Below are positions 17,170 to 26,826 of a DNA stretch of 64,000 nucleotides, one piece after another (position 1 is the first letter of the stretch; each line of letters starts with the position of its first letter). The position numbers were made by a program, and so were the translations under genes. Source of the stretch: Pseudarthrobacter enclensis (GTDB taxonomy: Bacteria; Actinomycetota; Actinomycetes; Actinomycetales; Micrococcaceae); the NCBI RefSeq assembly GCF_030811655.1, contig NZ_JAUSRE010000002.1:1-64000 (forward strand), read 5' to 3'. The notes below the pieces were generated by a model. That model made no database searches. It was not told the DNA's origin and was given only the letters and a program-made list of their open reading frames with translations.

Positions 17170-17868
17170 CTACGACAGCGCCGCCAGGACTTCCTTGGCC
17201 ACGTCCCCGCTGGACTGCGGGTTCTGGCCGGTGATCAGGTTGCCGTCCCGCACCACGTTGGAGGACCAGGCGGCGCCGTTTTCGATCACGGCGCCCTTCT
17301 CCTTGAGGGCGTCCTCCACCAGCCATGGCGTGTTCTCGCCGGTGCCGCCGCCCAGCTCTTCCTCGTTGGTGAAGACCGTGAGGCGCCGGCCCTTGAAGGC
17401 GAACGCGCCGTCGTCGTCCGTTGCGCTCAGCAGCCCGGCGGGTCCGTGGCAGAACGGGGCAATGATCTTGCCGGCCTTGTTGGCTGCCACCAGGATGCGG
17501 CCCAGATCGGCGTCCTTGTACAGGTCCGCCATGGGGCCATGCCCACCGGGCATCACCACGGCATCGTAGGAGGCGACGTCGACGTCGGCCAGGACCAGCG
17601 GGTGGGCGAGCTCGGCGTCGATCTTGGCCAGGTAGTCCTTAAAGCCCTGCGCACGGTCCTCGCCGCCGGCCGACTCTGCGGCAAGGCTCACCTGGTCCAC
17701 GGTGGGCTTCCTGCCGCCGGGGGTGGCGATGTGGACAGTGTTTCCTGCCCCCGTGAGGGACTGATGCGACACCACCAGTTCCTCAGCCCAGTAGCCCGTG
17801 GGGTGTTCGCTGCCGTCCTTCATGGTGAGGGAATCTGCGGCCGATACGACCATCAGGATGTTTGCCAT
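17170..17868 (-). CDS. DJ-1/PfpI family protein (Hsp31/glyoxalase III type)
   Basis: 232 residues of the class-I glutamine amidotransferase-like superfamily. The nucleophile elbow IIAPFCHGPAGLL places Cys140 with His141, and Glu29/Glu30 lie in the early WAEELVV segment; PGGHGPMADL precedes the elbow. This arrangement fits the Hsp31-like branch with chaperone, deglycase or glutathione-independent glyoxalase activity against methylglyoxal. It lies 63 bp downstream of an aldo/keto reductase gene on the same strand, and both could handle reactive aldehydes. A hairpin terminator follows it. Activity is not certain within this diverse family. Confidence 0.85.
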   Translation of the reverse strand: MANILMVVSAADSLTMKDGSEHPTGYWAEELVVSHQSLTGAGNTVHIATPGGRKPTVDQVSLAAESAGGEDRAQGFKDYLAKIDAELAHPLVLADVDVASYDAVVMPGGHGPMADLYKDADLGRILVAANKAGKIIAPFCHGPAGLLSATDDDGAFAFKGRRLTVFTNEEELGGGTGENTPWLVEDALKEKGAVIENGAAWSSNVVRDGNLITGQNPQSSGDVAKEVLAALS

Positions 17869-17931
17869 GGTGTTTCTCCTGTCGTTGCTGACGTGAATGT
17901 CTTTGCTGACGTGAGTGGCCGAAGCCGCTTG

Positions 17932-18804
17932 CTACTTGCCGGCTGCTTCCAGCTCAGCGTACGTGTCGTCGTCGAGCGTGATGCCGGCGGCGGCCATGTT
18001 TTCTTCCAGGTGCTGCACGGATCCCGTGCCCGGGATGGGCATCATGACGGGGGAGCGGCGCAGCAGCCAGGCCAGTGCCACCTGGGAGGTGGTGGCGCCC
18101 AGACGCTTCGCTGCCTCGTCCAGCGGGCCACCCGGCTGCGCGAGCTCACCGGCGGAAATCGGTGCCCACGGGATGAAACCGATGCCGTTCTCCTCCGAGT
18201 AGCGCAGCACGTCCTCGGAGCTGCGGTCGGTCAGGTTGTAGCGGTTCTGCACGGTGGACACGGTGAAGTGCTTTCCGGCCGCTTCGAGCTCCGCCACGCT
18301 CACCTGTGACAGGCCGAGGGCACGCACCTTGCCCTCGTCCTGGAGCTCGCGCAGCACACCGAACTGCTCCTCGGCGTCCACTTTCGGATCGATCCGGTGC
18401 AGCTGCAGCAGGTCCAGGGTGTCCACCTTCAGCTTGCGCAGGCTCAGCTCCGTCTGCTGGCGCAGGTATTCCGGCCGGCCCACCGGGATCCACTTGTTGG
18501 GCCCGGTGCGCGTGAAGCCCACCTTGGTGGCGATCTTCAGCCCCTCCTTATACGGGTGGAGGGCCTCGGCGATGATTTCCTCGCTGATGTTGGGGCCGTA
18601 GGAGTCGGCGGTGTCGATGAAGTCAACGCCGAGTTCGACGGCGCGGCGCACCACGGCCAGGGCGGCCTGGCGGTCTGCGGGCTCGCCCCAGACGCCGTCA
18701 CCCACGATGCGCATGGCACCGAAACCGAGCCGGTGCACGGTTCCCAGGTCCTTGAGGTCGATCGTTGCGGACAGTTCCAGCTGCTTCGTTGAATCATGGC
18801 TCAT
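17932..18804 (-). CDS. Aldo/keto reductase
   Basis: 290 residues with an NADPH-dependent AKR TIM-barrel pattern. The catalytic tetrad is visible: Asp and Tyr in [11 protein letters not shown], Lys in KIATKVGF and His in [10 protein letters not shown]. Cofactor-site residues appear in GFIPWAPIS and the SQVALAWLL / [14 protein letters not shown] region. It resembles the YajO/oxidoreductase subgroup that reduces aldehydes and ketones. It is first in a likely two-gene unit with the DJ-1/PfpI gene downstream, suggesting carbonyl detoxification, and is divergent from an LLM flavoprotein gene. The physiological substrate is unknown. Confidence 0.9.
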   Translation of the reverse strand: MSHDSTKQLELSATIDLKDLGTVHRLGFGAMRIVGDGVWGEPADRQAALAVVRRAVELGVDFIDTADSYGPNISEEIIAEALHPYKEGLKIATKVGFTRTGPNKWIPVGRPEYLRQQTELSLRKLKVDTLDLLQLHRIDPKVDAEEQFGVLRELQDEGKVRALGLSQVSVAELEAAGKHFTVSTVQNRYNLTDRSSEDVLRYSEENGIGFIPWAPISAGELAQPGGPLDEAAKRLGATTSQVALAWLLRRSPVMMPIPGTGSVQHLEENMAAAGITLDDDTYAELEAAGK

Positions 18805-18943
18805 AGGGGCGGCAACCTCATCAGTGTGCTGAGTATTCCGGAAATCACGAAATAAGCCGGGCCCTGCCGTGGTTATGCCTCAAGTGCCCGCCGTGATCCG
18901 GCCGGCCACTCTTACGAAACGTTCCTGAAAGGCCGCACCTTAC

Positions 18944-19936
18944 GTGACTCTTCCCCTTTCCATCCTTGACCTGGCGACCATCGGCAAAGGCCAGACGGCG
19001 GCGGAGAGCTTCGCGGGCAGCGTGGCCATGGCGCAAAGCGCCGAGAAGCTGGGCTACCGGCGCATCTGGTACGCCGAGCACCACAACATGTCCTCCATCG
19101 CGTCCTCCGCCACCAGCGTGCTGATCGCGCACGTGGCCGCGCAGACGGACAGCATCCGCCTGGGAGCCGGCGGAATCATGCTGCCCAACCACTCCCCGCT
19201 GACCATCGCCGAACAGTTCGGCACCCTGGAAACCCTGCATCCAGGCCGGATCGACCTGGGCCTTGGGCGCGCGCCGGGCAGCGACCAGAACACCATGCGC
19301 GCCCTGCGCCGCGACCCCATGTCCGCGGACAGCTTCCCGCAGGACGTGCTGGAGCTGCAGGGCTACCTGACCGGGCCCACCCGGATCCAGGGCGTCGAAG
19401 CCACCCCGGGCAAGGGCACCAACGTCCCGCTGTACATCCTGGGCTCGTCCCTGTTCGGCGCCCGCCTGGCCGCGCAGCTGGGCCTGCCCTACGCCTTTGC
19501 CTCCCACTTTGCCCCGGCCGCGCTGCAGGATGCGGTGGCCACCTACCGGCGCGAGTTCAAGCCCTCCGCACAGCTCGATGCGCCGCACGTCATTGCCGGC
19601 GTCAACGTGATCGCGGCCGACTCCGCATCCGAGGCACAGGAGATGCTGCAGGCCACCAAGCGCGCCCGCGTCTCCCTGTTCTTTGGTGGCGGTACCCGTG
19701 AATTCACCGACGATGAGGCGGACATGATCCTCGACTCGCCCCAGGGGCGGCACATGGCCCAGATGATGACCTACTCCGCAGTGGGGACGCCGGACGCCGT
19801 CATCGAGTACCTGGACAGCTTCGGCAAGCACGCCGACGCCGACGAACTGATCGTGGCCCACCAGAGCCCCGGCACCAGGGGGCGCCTGCGCTCCGTCGAG
19901 CTGCTGGCCGAGGCCGCCGGACTGGTGCGGGTCTGA
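18944..19936 (+). CDS. LLM-class flavin-dependent oxidoreductase
   Basis: 330 residues of the bacterial luciferase-like fold. It shows the family core [20 protein letters not shown], then [22 protein letters not shown], the [15 protein letters not shown] segment and the C-terminal [16 protein letters not shown]. This is the subgroup annotated in many genomes as alkane-monooxygenase-like or MsnO8-type LLM proteins, using FMNH2. The start codon is GTG at 18944 with GAAAGG about 11 nt upstream. An MFS exporter gene begins one base after its stop codon, so the pair forms an operon. The substrate is unknown. Confidence 0.85.
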   Translation: MTLPLSILDLATIGKGQTAAESFAGSVAMAQSAEKLGYRRIWYAEHHNMSSIASSATSVLIAHVAAQTDSIRLGAGGIMLPNHSPLTIAEQFGTLETLHPGRIDLGLGRAPGSDQNTMRALRRDPMSADSFPQDVLELQGYLTGPTRIQGVEATPGKGTNVPLYILGSSLFGARLAAQLGLPYAFASHFAPAALQDAVATYRREFKPSAQLDAPHVIAGVNVIAADSASEAQEMLQATKRARVSLFFGGGTREFTDDEADMILDSPQGRHMAQMMTYSAVGTPDAVIEYLDSFGKHADADELIVAHQSPGTRGRLRSVELLAEAAGLVRV

Positions 19937-19937
19937 C

Positions 19938-21401
19938 ATGGCAAACGCAAAAGACGGCGTCGGGTTCCGCTCCGAACGCGGGCCCATCCTTATTGCCCTG
20001 ATGCTCTCCACGGGGCTCGTGGCCATCGACTCCACCATCGTGGCCACGGCGGTCCCCTCCATCGTCCGGGACGTGGGCGGGTTCGCGTCCTTCCCTTGGC
20101 TGTTTTCCGCCTACCTGCTTGCGCAGGCGGTGTCCGTGCCCATCTACGGCAAACTCTCCGACATGGCAGGCCGCAAGCCCCTTATCCTGACCGGGATTGG
20201 CCTGTTCCTGCTCGGTTCGGTGCTGTGCGGGATGGCGTGGAGCATGCCCTCGCTGATCGCGTTCCGCGCCCTGCAGGGACTGGGTGCCGGCGCCGTGCTG
20301 CCTGTCTCGGTCACCATCGCCGGCGACATCTACACCCTGCAGGAGCGGGCCAAGGTCCAGGGCTACCTGGCCAGCGTCTGGGCTGTTTCCTCGGTGGTCG
20401 GCCCCAGCCTGGGCGGCATCTTCTCCGCGCTGGGCATCTGGCGCGGCATCTTCCTGGTCAACGTCCCGCTCTGCCTCCTGGCCGGGTGGATGCTGATCCG
20501 CACCCTCCACGAGAACGTGGAACGCGCCACCCACAAGGTGGACTACGCCGGAGCCGTGCTGCTGGCCGGATCGCTCGGCCTGCTCATCCTGGGCGCCCTG
20601 CAGGGTGGCCAGGCGTGGGCGTGGAACTCCCCCATCAGCATTGGCGTGTTTGTGGTGGGCGCAGTCCTGCTCGGCGCGTTCCTGCTGGTGGAGCGGCGTG
20701 CAGCGGAACCCATCCTGCCCGCCTGGGTAGTGTCCCGGCGGCTCCTGGCCACCACCGCGCTGGTCTCCTTCGGCGTCGGAACGGTGATGATCGGCCTGAC
20801 CTCCTACGTGCCCACCTTCCTGGAGGGCGCCCTCTCATCCTCGCCCCTGGTGGCCGGCCTGGCGCTCGCCGCCCTGACCCTCGGATGGCCGCTCAGCGCC
20901 TCGCAGGCAGGAAAGTTCTACCTCCGGATCGGGTTCAAATCCACCGCCCTGATCGGCATCACTATCTCGGTGGCGGGCCTGCTGATCCTGTCCCTGACCG
21001 CCTCCTCGCCCAACGTGGCACTGATCGCCGTCAGCTGCTTCGTCGTCGGGCTCGGCCTGGGCCTGCTGGCAACCCCCACCCTGATCGCCGCCCAGTCCAG
21101 CGTGCCCTGGCATGAACGCGGCGTGGTGACCAGCACCAACATGTTCGCCCGCTCCATCGGCAGCGCCCTGGGCGTGGCCGTGTTCGGCGCCGTGGCCAAC
21201 GCCATCTACGGCGGCAGCGACGGGGGCAATGCCGCACCCGCCACGGTGATCAGCGCCTCCGGCGCCGTGTTCCTGGCGGCGCTGGTGGCCGGGCTGCTGA
21301 CGGTCGCGGCCGTGCTGGCGATGCCCGCGGTCAAGGCCGAGACGGTTGAGCAGTCCGGGGATGAGGCTGTCGCCAGCCCTGCAGAGGAGCGCAGCAGCTA
21401 A
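19938..21401 (+). CDS. DHA2-type MFS multidrug exporter
   Basis: 487 residues, about 14 hydrophobic segments. Motif C-like and DHA2 features are present: LVAIDSTIVATAVPSIVRDVG at helix 1, GKLSDMAGRKP between helices 2 and 3 and RALQGLGAGAVLPVSVTIAGD in helix 4. These fit the EmrB/QacA drug:H+ antiporters. It starts one base after the LLM oxidoreductase stop codon, so translation is likely coupled. Its stop overlaps the convergent sarcosine-oxidase-type gene by 4 bp. The exported compound is unknown. Confidence 0.88.
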   Translation: MANAKDGVGFRSERGPILIALMLSTGLVAIDSTIVATAVPSIVRDVGGFASFPWLFSAYLLAQAVSVPIYGKLSDMAGRKPLILTGIGLFLLGSVLCGMAWSMPSLIAFRALQGLGAGAVLPVSVTIAGDIYTLQERAKVQGYLASVWAVSSVVGPSLGGIFSALGIWRGIFLVNVPLCLLAGWMLIRTLHENVERATHKVDYAGAVLLAGSLGLLILGALQGGQAWAWNSPISIGVFVVGAVLLGAFLLVERRAAEPILPAWVVSRRLLATTALVSFGVGTVMIGLTSYVPTFLEGALSSSPLVAGLALAALTLGWPLSASQAGKFYLRIGFKSTALIGITISVAGLLILSLTASSPNVALIAVSCFVVGLGLGLLATPTLIAAQSSVPWHERGVVTSTNMFARSIGSALGVAVFGAVANAIYGGSDGGNAAPATVISASGAVFLAALVAGLLTVAAVLAMPAVKAETVEQSGDEAVASPAEERSS

Positions 21402-22531
21402 CGGGAGGCCCGGAAGATCTCTGGTGCGGGCCGGGTCCCGGTGGCAAGGTCTGCCAGGATCCGCCCGATCACCGGGGTGAACTTGAAGCCGTGGCCGGAA
21501 AAGCCTGCCCCGATCACCACCGGCCCTATGCGGTCCAGGACGAAGTCCTCATCCGGGGTGGTGGTGTAGGTGCAGCTGATGGCCTCGAAGGAATCCGCGT
21601 CGACGCCGGGAAGCCACTGCCGCGCATAGTCCTGCAGGGCCGCGAGCTGCCTGGGTTCGGGCAGGAAGTCGCGGTGGTCCGGGTCCACCTCGGGCCCCAC
21701 GCCGTGCCACCCGGCCTTGACGCCCTCGCCCGGGGTCAGCATCCCGTACACAGGGGAGTACCAGCCCCGGTAATCCGGGCCCGGGTAGTGGTTGAAACCA
21801 GGCCACACCGCGCCGGCATCCGCCACACGGAAGTGCGCCGGCTGCTCCTGGGTGACCCTCAGCCTGGGAATCCGGAAGGCTGCTGCGTCGTTGCCCCTGA
21901 CCTTGGCCAGCAGCTTCTCCGTCCAGCCGCCAGCCGTCACGACGGCCTGGGCTGCGGTGACCACCTCCGTGCCCGCCGCCCCTTCGAGCGTGAGCCGCAC
22001 GCCGTCGTCGAACACTTTGAAGTCCACCACCTTGGTGTCGTGCCTGATCTCGGCACCCCGGGAAATGGCCAGCCGCTGGAACGCCGGGAGGGCGGCTTCC
22101 GGGTTCAGCTGGCCGCCGTCGGGCATGTGCAGGACCTGCCGGTCGAACCGGATGCCGCGCCACCGCTCGGTGGCCTCCGCCGGCTCCAGGAACTCGGCCT
22201 CGATGCCCGCAGCCGACAGCGAGTCAAAGACTTTGGGCAGGTCTCCGCCCGGGCCATGGGTGACAATCCCCGTGCGCGCCAGCAGCTGCTCGCCGCTTTC
22301 CTGCTCCAGCTCCTCCCACAGGGCCAGGCCCTCGGCCAGCATGTCCACGTAGTCGGGCTGGTGGTAGCCAGGGTTGAGGTTCCGGGTGGCGCCGTGGGAC
22401 GCGCCAATCTTGTGCGCGGGGCCGAACTGCTCCACCAGCGTCACCTGCCGCCCCCGTCGAGACAGGGCCCAGGCAGCCGCAGAGCCCATGGCCCCGCCGC
22501 CGATCACCACGGTGTCCAACACAGTATTCAT
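21398..22531 (-). CDS. Monomeric sarcosine oxidase / N-methyl amino acid oxidase
   Basis: 377 residues, a flavoprotein of the DAO superfamily. The N-terminal dinucleotide motif is GGGAMGSAAAWAL (11-23). Residues matching the monomeric sarcosine oxidase active site are His46 and Arg50 in GASHGATR, and Cys320 in SCTYTTTPDEDF, the covalent FAD-attachment position. The expected reaction is oxidative demethylation or deamination of sarcosine, N-methyl-tryptophan or a related amino acid, giving H2O2. Glycine-betaine breakdown can yield sarcosine, so a link to the choline cluster 8 kb away is possible, but no demethylase is present here. It is followed upstream by an AEC-type carrier gene on the same strand (37 bp away). 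Confidence 0.88.
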   Translation of the reverse strand: MNTVLDTVVIGGGAMGSAAAWALSRRGRQVTLVEQFGPAHKIGASHGATRNLNPGYHQPDYVDMLAEGLALWEELEQESGEQLLARTGIVTHGPGGDLPKVFDSLSAAGIEAEFLEPAEATERWRGIRFDRQVLHMPDGGQLNPEAALPAFQRLAISRGAEIRHDTKVVDFKVFDDGVRLTLEGAAGTEVVTAAQAVVTAGGWTEKLLAKVRGNDAAAFRIPRLRVTQEQPAHFRVADAGAVWPGFNHYPGPDYRGWYSPVYGMLTPGEGVKAGWHGVGPEVDPDHRDFLPEPRQLAALQDYARQWLPGVDADSFEAISCTYTTTPDEDFVLDRIGPVVIGAGFSGHGFKFTPVIGRILADLATGTRPAPEIFRASR

Positions 22532-22568
22532 CAGCCCTCCAAGCTGCGGTCATGCCTTTGGTCGGTGC

Positions 22569-23495
22569 CTATGCCAGCAGCAGTGCCACGCCAATCATCG
22601 CCGGCACTGCCACCACGGTGGTGATCAGGACGGTGTCCTTGGCGACGGTGAGTCCCGTCTGGTACCGGCTTGCCGCCACGAAGACGTTCTGTGCGGTGGG
22701 GAGCGCCGACGTGACCACCACGGCGAACAGCGCATGGCCGTCCATCCCCAGCGCGAAGCGGGCAAAAGTATAGGCAAGGGCCGGCTGGACGGCGAGCTTG
22801 AAACCGCTCGCCAGCACGGTGTCCACCCGTCTGCCTGCAGCGGCCTGCAGCGGCCGGGTGCCGTTCAGGCTCATCCCGAACGCGATGAGCATGGCAGGAA
22901 TCGCCGCCCCGCCGATCAGGTGGATCGGCTCCATCACCAGCGCCGGGACCTGGAAGCCGGTGCCGGCCACCAGCAACCCCAGGCCGGAACCCACGATCAT
23001 GGGATTGCGCAGGATCATCAGGAAGAACCCCACCACCGTGGTGCGGTGCGTGCTGGTGCTCGAGTCCAGGATCATGAGGAACATCGGGGTGAAGAACGCC
23101 AGCTGGAAGATCAGCAGCGGCGCCACATAGCTGGCGTCGCCCAGGACATATACCGCGATCGGAATACCCAGGTTGGCCGAGTTGGCAAGGGAAGCGGACA
23201 TGGCGGACATCAGCGCCTCGGGAAGCGCCCGCCGCAGCCAAAACCGCGCGATGGTGAAGAAAATGGTGGCCGTGGTGATGGCCGCGACGGCGGTGACCAG
23301 CAGGGGCTCGGCGAATACTTCCTGCAGGTGGGCCTTGCTTAACGTCTCAAAGAGAAGGGCCGGGCTGGCCACGAAGAAGGTGAGGCCGCTCAGGACAGGC
23401 CGCGCGTTATCCCCGAGGATCCGCCGCCGGCCCACGAACCATCCCACCAGGATGATGCACCAGACCACGAAGAACCCTGCCAGCACCCCTAGCAA
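22569..23495 (-). CDS. AEC-family transporter (auxin efflux carrier type)
   Basis: 308 residues with about ten hydrophobic segments. The pattern matches the AEC family: N-terminal VWCIILVGWFVGRRRIL, a duplicated five-helix arrangement, SASLANSANLGIPIAVYVLGD (the conserved N-x-G-x-P half) and TSALPTAQNVFVAASRY in the second half. Bacterial members export or import organic acids such as malate or malonate. It lies 37 bp upstream of the sarcosine-oxidase-type gene and may be co-transcribed with it. The substrate is unknown. Confidence 0.88.
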   Translation of the reverse strand: MLGVLAGFFVVWCIILVGWFVGRRRILGDNARPVLSGLTFFVASPALLFETLSKAHLQEVFAEPLLVTAVAAITTATIFFTIARFWLRRALPEALMSAMSASLANSANLGIPIAVYVLGDASYVAPLLIFQLAFFTPMFLMILDSSTSTHRTTVVGFFLMILRNPMIVGSGLGLLVAGTGFQVPALVMEPIHLIGGAAIPAMLIAFGMSLNGTRPLQAAAGRRVDTVLASGFKLAVQPALAYTFARFALGMDGHALFAVVVTSALPTAQNVFVAASRYQTGLTVAKDTVLITTVVAVPAMIGVALLLA

Positions 23496-23546
23496 AGGAT
23501 GCCTCCCCGGGCATGGGTCAGGTGTCTGCCGGAGTCCACGCTCCGG

Positions 23547-23972
23547 TTACAGGGCGGCGTTGTTAAGCGCGAAGGGCGGGCGCATCATGCCGGGCGTGAT
23601 GCCCTCGGCGGGGTCGTTGCCCAGCTGGATGACCCGGTTGTTTTCGTCCACGTGGACCACGCGCGGCTCGAAGGACTTGGCCTCTTCGGTGGTCATCTGG
23701 GCGTAGGTAATCAGGATGACAATGTCGTTCTCGTGCATCAGGTGCGCCGCTGCACCGTTGATGCCGATCACGCCGGAGCCGCGTTCACCGGCGATGGTGT
23801 ACGTTTCAAGCCGCGCGCCGTTGGTGACGTCCACGATGGACACCAGTTCGCCGGGGAGGATGTCGGCGGCCTCGAGCAGGTCCAGGTCGACGGTGACCGA
23901 TCCTACGTAGTGCAGGTCGGCGTGCGTGACGGTGGCCCGGTGGATTTTGGACTTGAACATTGTTCGATTCAT
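23547..23972 (-). CDS. panD: Aspartate 1-decarboxylase
   Basis: 141 residues, typical of PanD, the pyruvoyl enzyme making beta-alanine from aspartate for pantothenate and CoA. The self-cleavage site is Gly24-Ser25 in [10 protein letters not shown]; Ser25 becomes the pyruvoyl group. Lys9 and the conserved GINGAAAHL and [11 protein letters not shown] segments are in place. Other pantothenate genes (panB, panC) are not nearby. The start at 23972 has no ribosome site; TAGACT (23982-23987) lies 9 nt before it, pointing to a leaderless or very short leader. Confidence 0.97.
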   Translation of the reverse strand: MNRTMFKSKIHRATVTHADLHYVGSVTVDLDLLEAADILPGELVSIVDVTNGARLETYTIAGERGSGVIGINGAAAHLMHENDIVILITYAQMTTEEAKSFEPRVVHVDENNRVIQLGNDPAEGITPGMMRPPFALNNAAL

Positions 23973-24141
23973 AACGGCTCAAGTCTAGACCTGCGGCCCC
24001 CTGACCGCAGTGACGCACGAAACACGGCGACTCCGGATGACGCTCGCGCGCAGTGATGTGTGCCGTCGTTGCGCAGGGGTGCTGGCGCTCAACGACGTGC
24101 TGTCTGGCAGCGCACTCAGGGACAGGTACGACGGCGGCCGG

Positions 24142-25056
24142 TCACCCGGCGTCGTCCGTCGCCACGGCGGCGGCTGCTGCGGCAAGCGTCTCCCGGGCCG
24201 CAAGGATCGCCGGCCGCTGGGCGCTGGAGCGGCGGACCGAGGTAAAGATGGTGCGGTGCGGCTTTCCGGGAAGCTCCAGCAGCTGGGCCGTTGTCCCGCG
24301 GCCGGTCCAGACGAGGTCCGGCATCAGGGCCACCGCGTTTCCGGACTCGATCAGCCGCGCCTGGGCCTGGAGGTCGGCCGTTTCAAAGCGGACGTCGGGC
24401 TCGAACCCTTCGCTGCGGCAGGCCTGTTCGGCCCAATGCCGTGACGCGGCCCCCCGCGGCTCCATGACCCAGGACAGCTCCGCCGTGTCCGCCAGGGAAC
24501 GGATGGCCGGCCTGCCCGGGGATGGTGGGGGAACAGCCAGGCGGATGGCATCGGTGGTCAGCTTCACCTTGTCCAGTTCGGGGTAGCGCGGGGCCGCGTG
24601 GCCCGGATACTGCTCGGCGATCACCAGGTCAAAGTCCCGCGCCCACGTCTCATGCAGTGCCGTTTCCGGCTCACGCTGGATCATCTCGATCCGCACCTCC
24701 GGATACCTGGCGGCCATCCTGGTCAAGGTATCGGGCATCAGCGCCAGGGCGGCGGACTGGAAAACGGCGATCCGCACGGTTCCGGTCACCGTGGTCAGGG
24801 ACGCAGCCAGGTCCGCTTCGGCCTGTTCCATGGTTTCCAGCAGCTGCGCCGTATGCGCCACCAGAACTTCCGCCTGGGGCGTCAGCTGCACCCGCCGTCC
24901 GGTTTTGCGGAGCAGCTCCACGCCCACTTCCTTTTCCAGGAGCGCCAGCTGCTGGGAGACCGACGACGGGCTGTACTGCAGTGCTTCGGCCACCTCGGCA
25001 AGCGTGCCGCGGATGCTTAACTCGCGGAGCAGCCGGAGCCTGCGGACGTCAAGCAT
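24142..25056 (-). CDS. LysR-family regulator, candidate controller of permease and putA
   Basis: 304 residues. The N-terminal helix-turn-helix is RRLRLLRELSIRGTLAEVAEAL followed by YSPSSVSQQLALLEKEVGVELL; the C-terminal type-2 periplasmic-binding fold is the effector domain. It is divergent from the amino-acid permease at 25212. The interval holds a LysR-type box at 25076-25093, only 20 bp from its own start, and the same element recurs before putA. This context makes it a likely regulator of proline (or related amino acid) uptake and breakdown, and of itself. The effector is not visible; proline is the natural guess. Confidence 0.85.
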   Translation of the reverse strand: MLDVRRLRLLRELSIRGTLAEVAEALQYSPSSVSQQLALLEKEVGVELLRKTGRRVQLTPQAEVLVAHTAQLLETMEQAEADLAASLTTVTGTVRIAVFQSAALALMPDTLTRMAARYPEVRIEMIQREPETALHETWARDFDLVIAEQYPGHAAPRYPELDKVKLTTDAIRLAVPPPSPGRPAIRSLADTAELSWVMEPRGAASRHWAEQACRSEGFEPDVRFETADLQAQARLIESGNAVALMPDLVWTGRGTTAQLLELPGKPHRTIFTSVRRSSAQRPAILAARETLAAAAAAVATDDAG

Positions 25057-25075
25057 GATGGATTCCTAACTGAAA

Positions 25076-25112
25076 CTAATGAATATAGGTTAGAAGTAGT
25101 CACTTTATCTAA
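25076..25112 (+). promoter_or_regulatory. Shared LysR-type element upstream of the permease
   Basis: Begins CTAATGAATATAGGTTAG (25076-25093), an imperfect dyad CTAA-N10-TTAG, followed in phase by GAA, then TC and CTTTATCT to 25112. The same 37-bp arrangement is at 26963-26999 before putA. The palindromic half suits LysR binding; the CTTTATCT end could be the -10 region of an activator-dependent promoter. It also lies next to the start of the divergent LysR gene. Confidence 0.65.
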
Positions 25113-25211
25113 CGCAACCCCGCACGCATACTGTTGGAACCGAGTTACCCCCGTCACAGCCAGTTTCCTTGGCGTGCCGCGGCGGGGTAGACCCCAAAGC
25201 AGGAGTTCCTG

Positions 25212-26675
25212 ATGAGCAGTAAAGATTTGAGCCAGTCGATCATGCGGCGCAAGCCGATCGATGACATCGAAGAAGAGAGCAAGCACAGCGGGCTGTTCAA
25301 GTCCCTCGGGCTGTGGCAGCTCACCGCCATTGGTGTTGGCGGCATTATCGGCGTCGGCATCTTTTCCCTTGCGGGATTGGTGGCCGCCGGCAGCGAAGGC
25401 AACCCGGGAGTGGGGCCCGCGGTACTGATCTCCTTCCTGATCGCAGGCCTGGCCTCAGCGGCCGCGGCCCTGTCCTACGCGGAATTCGCGGGCATGATCC
25501 CACGCGCAGGGTCTGCCTACACCTATGGCTACGTGGCACTCGGCGAGGTGATCGGCTGGTTCATTGGCTGGGACCTGCTGCTGGAATACATCGCCATTGT
25601 GGCGGTGGTGGCCATCGGCATCTCCGGCTACCTGGACGCCTTCCTGGCCGGCATTGGCATCCACCTGCCGGCCTGGATGACCTCCACGTTTGACGAAGGC
25701 AAGGGCGGCATCGTCAATATTCCTGCCATCCTGGTCTGCCTCCTGGTCACCTGGATCCTGTCCCGCGGCACCAAGGCCTTCGGCAGGTTCGAGCTCGTCG
25801 CCGTGGCCATCAAGGTGGTGCTGATCCTCTTCATCATCGGGCTGGGTGTCTTCTACATCAACACCGACAACTACAACCCGTTCATGCCCAGCGGCTTCGG
25901 CCCGGTCGTGGCAGGATCCGCCACCGTCTTCTTCGCGGTCTTTGGGTACGACGCCATGAGTACCGCCGCAGAGGAAGCCAAGGACGGCAAGAAGCACATG
26001 CCCAAGGCCATCGTGCTCTCGCTCATCATCGCCATGCTGCTCTACGTTGCCGCCACCCTGGTCCTCACGGGCATGCAGAACTACAAGGACATCGACCCCA
26101 AGGCCGGTTTCGCTTCCGCGTTCACTTCCGTGGGCCTGCCCGTCATTGCCACCATCATTTCGGTGTTCGCGGTGCTGTCCATCCTCACCGTGATGCTCAC
26201 CTTCCTGCTCGGCGTGACCCGCGTGTGGTTCTCCATGAGCCGCGACGGCCTGCTCCCCGGCTGGTTCGCCAAGACTGACCGCCACGGCACCCCGCAGCGC
26301 GTTACCTGGATCGCCGGCATCGCTTCCGCTTTCCTGGCCGGCGTCTTCCCCATCAAGGCGGTCGCGGATCTCACCAACATCGGCATCCTGGCCGCGTTCG
26401 TCGTCGTCTGCCTGTCCGTGATCATCTTCCGTTACAAGCGGCCGGATGCGCCCCGCACGTTCCGCCTGCCCCTGATGCCCGTGATCCCTGCCTTCGGCGT
26501 TCTGGCCTCGGCCTTCCTGATGCTCCAGCTGCACTGGGAAACGTGGCTGCGGTTCGTGGTGTGGCTGATCATCGGCCTGGTGATCTACTTCGGCTATGGC
26601 CGGAAGCACTCCCTGATGAACCCCAACAGCCCGCGCCACCAGGAACTCGCGGACCTCCACGGCCCGCTCACCTAA
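25212..26675 (+). CDS. APC-family amino acid permease (CAT/YfnA type)
   Basis: 487 residues, 12-13 hydrophobic segments. Helix 1 has GVGGIIGVGIFSLAG, the broken-helix substrate motif of the APC superfamily. PRAGSAYTYGYVALGEVIGWFIGWDLLLEY and FFAVFGYDAMSTAAEEAKDGKKHMPKAI match the cationic-amino-acid-transporter-like branch. The C-terminus is hydrophilic. It shares a regulatory element with putA and is divergent from the LysR gene, which suggests that it feeds amino acid to the PutA pathway. Specificity for proline is unproven: the family also moves several neutral and cationic amino acids. It is followed by a terminator at 26779-26809. Confidence 0.85.
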   Translation: MSSKDLSQSIMRRKPIDDIEEESKHSGLFKSLGLWQLTAIGVGGIIGVGIFSLAGLVAAGSEGNPGVGPAVLISFLIAGLASAAAALSYAEFAGMIPRAGSAYTYGYVALGEVIGWFIGWDLLLEYIAIVAVVAIGISGYLDAFLAGIGIHLPAWMTSTFDEGKGGIVNIPAILVCLLVTWILSRGTKAFGRFELVAVAIKVVLILFIIGLGVFYINTDNYNPFMPSGFGPVVAGSATVFFAVFGYDAMSTAAEEAKDGKKHMPKAIVLSLIIAMLLYVAATLVLTGMQNYKDIDPKAGFASAFTSVGLPVIATIISVFAVLSILTVMLTFLLGVTRVWFSMSRDGLLPGWFAKTDRHGTPQRVTWIAGIASAFLAGVFPIKAVADLTNIGILAAFVVVCLSVIIFRYKRPDAPRTFRLPLMPVIPAFGVLASAFLMLQLHWETWLRFVVWLIIGLVIYFGYGRKHSLMNPNSPRHQELADLHGPLT

Positions 26676-26686
26676 TCCCACACCCG

Positions 26687-26765
26687 ACGCGCCATCACCT
26701 ACTGCGCGTTTTCCTCCAACGCCCCATCACCTACTGCGCGTTTTCCCCCAACGCGTTATCAGGTG
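26687..26765. repeat. Intergenic 32-bp repeat array A (2.5 copies)
   Basis: Two units with a 32-bp period start at 26687 and 26719, each carrying CATCACCTACTGCGCGTTTT; a third, diverged start (ACGCGTTATCAGGTG) follows at 26751. The reverse complement of a unit ends in AGGTGATGGGGCGT, which is nearly identical to the shared end of array B at 26827. There is no gene in this 386-bp region between the permease and putA. Confidence 0.75.
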
Positions 26766-26778
26766 AAGCGTCCTGCCG

Positions 26779-26809
26779 AACCCTCTCCCACATTCCGTGG
26801 GGGAGGGTT
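26779..26809 (+). terminator. Stem-loop after the amino-acid permease
   Basis: AACCCTC...GAGGGTT arms form a 13-bp stem with one G-U pair and a 5-nt loop, 103 bp after the permease stop. There is no strong U-tract. It lies exactly between the two inverted repeat arrays. Confidence 0.6.
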
Positions 26810-26826
26810 CGCTGCTTTCCATAAAG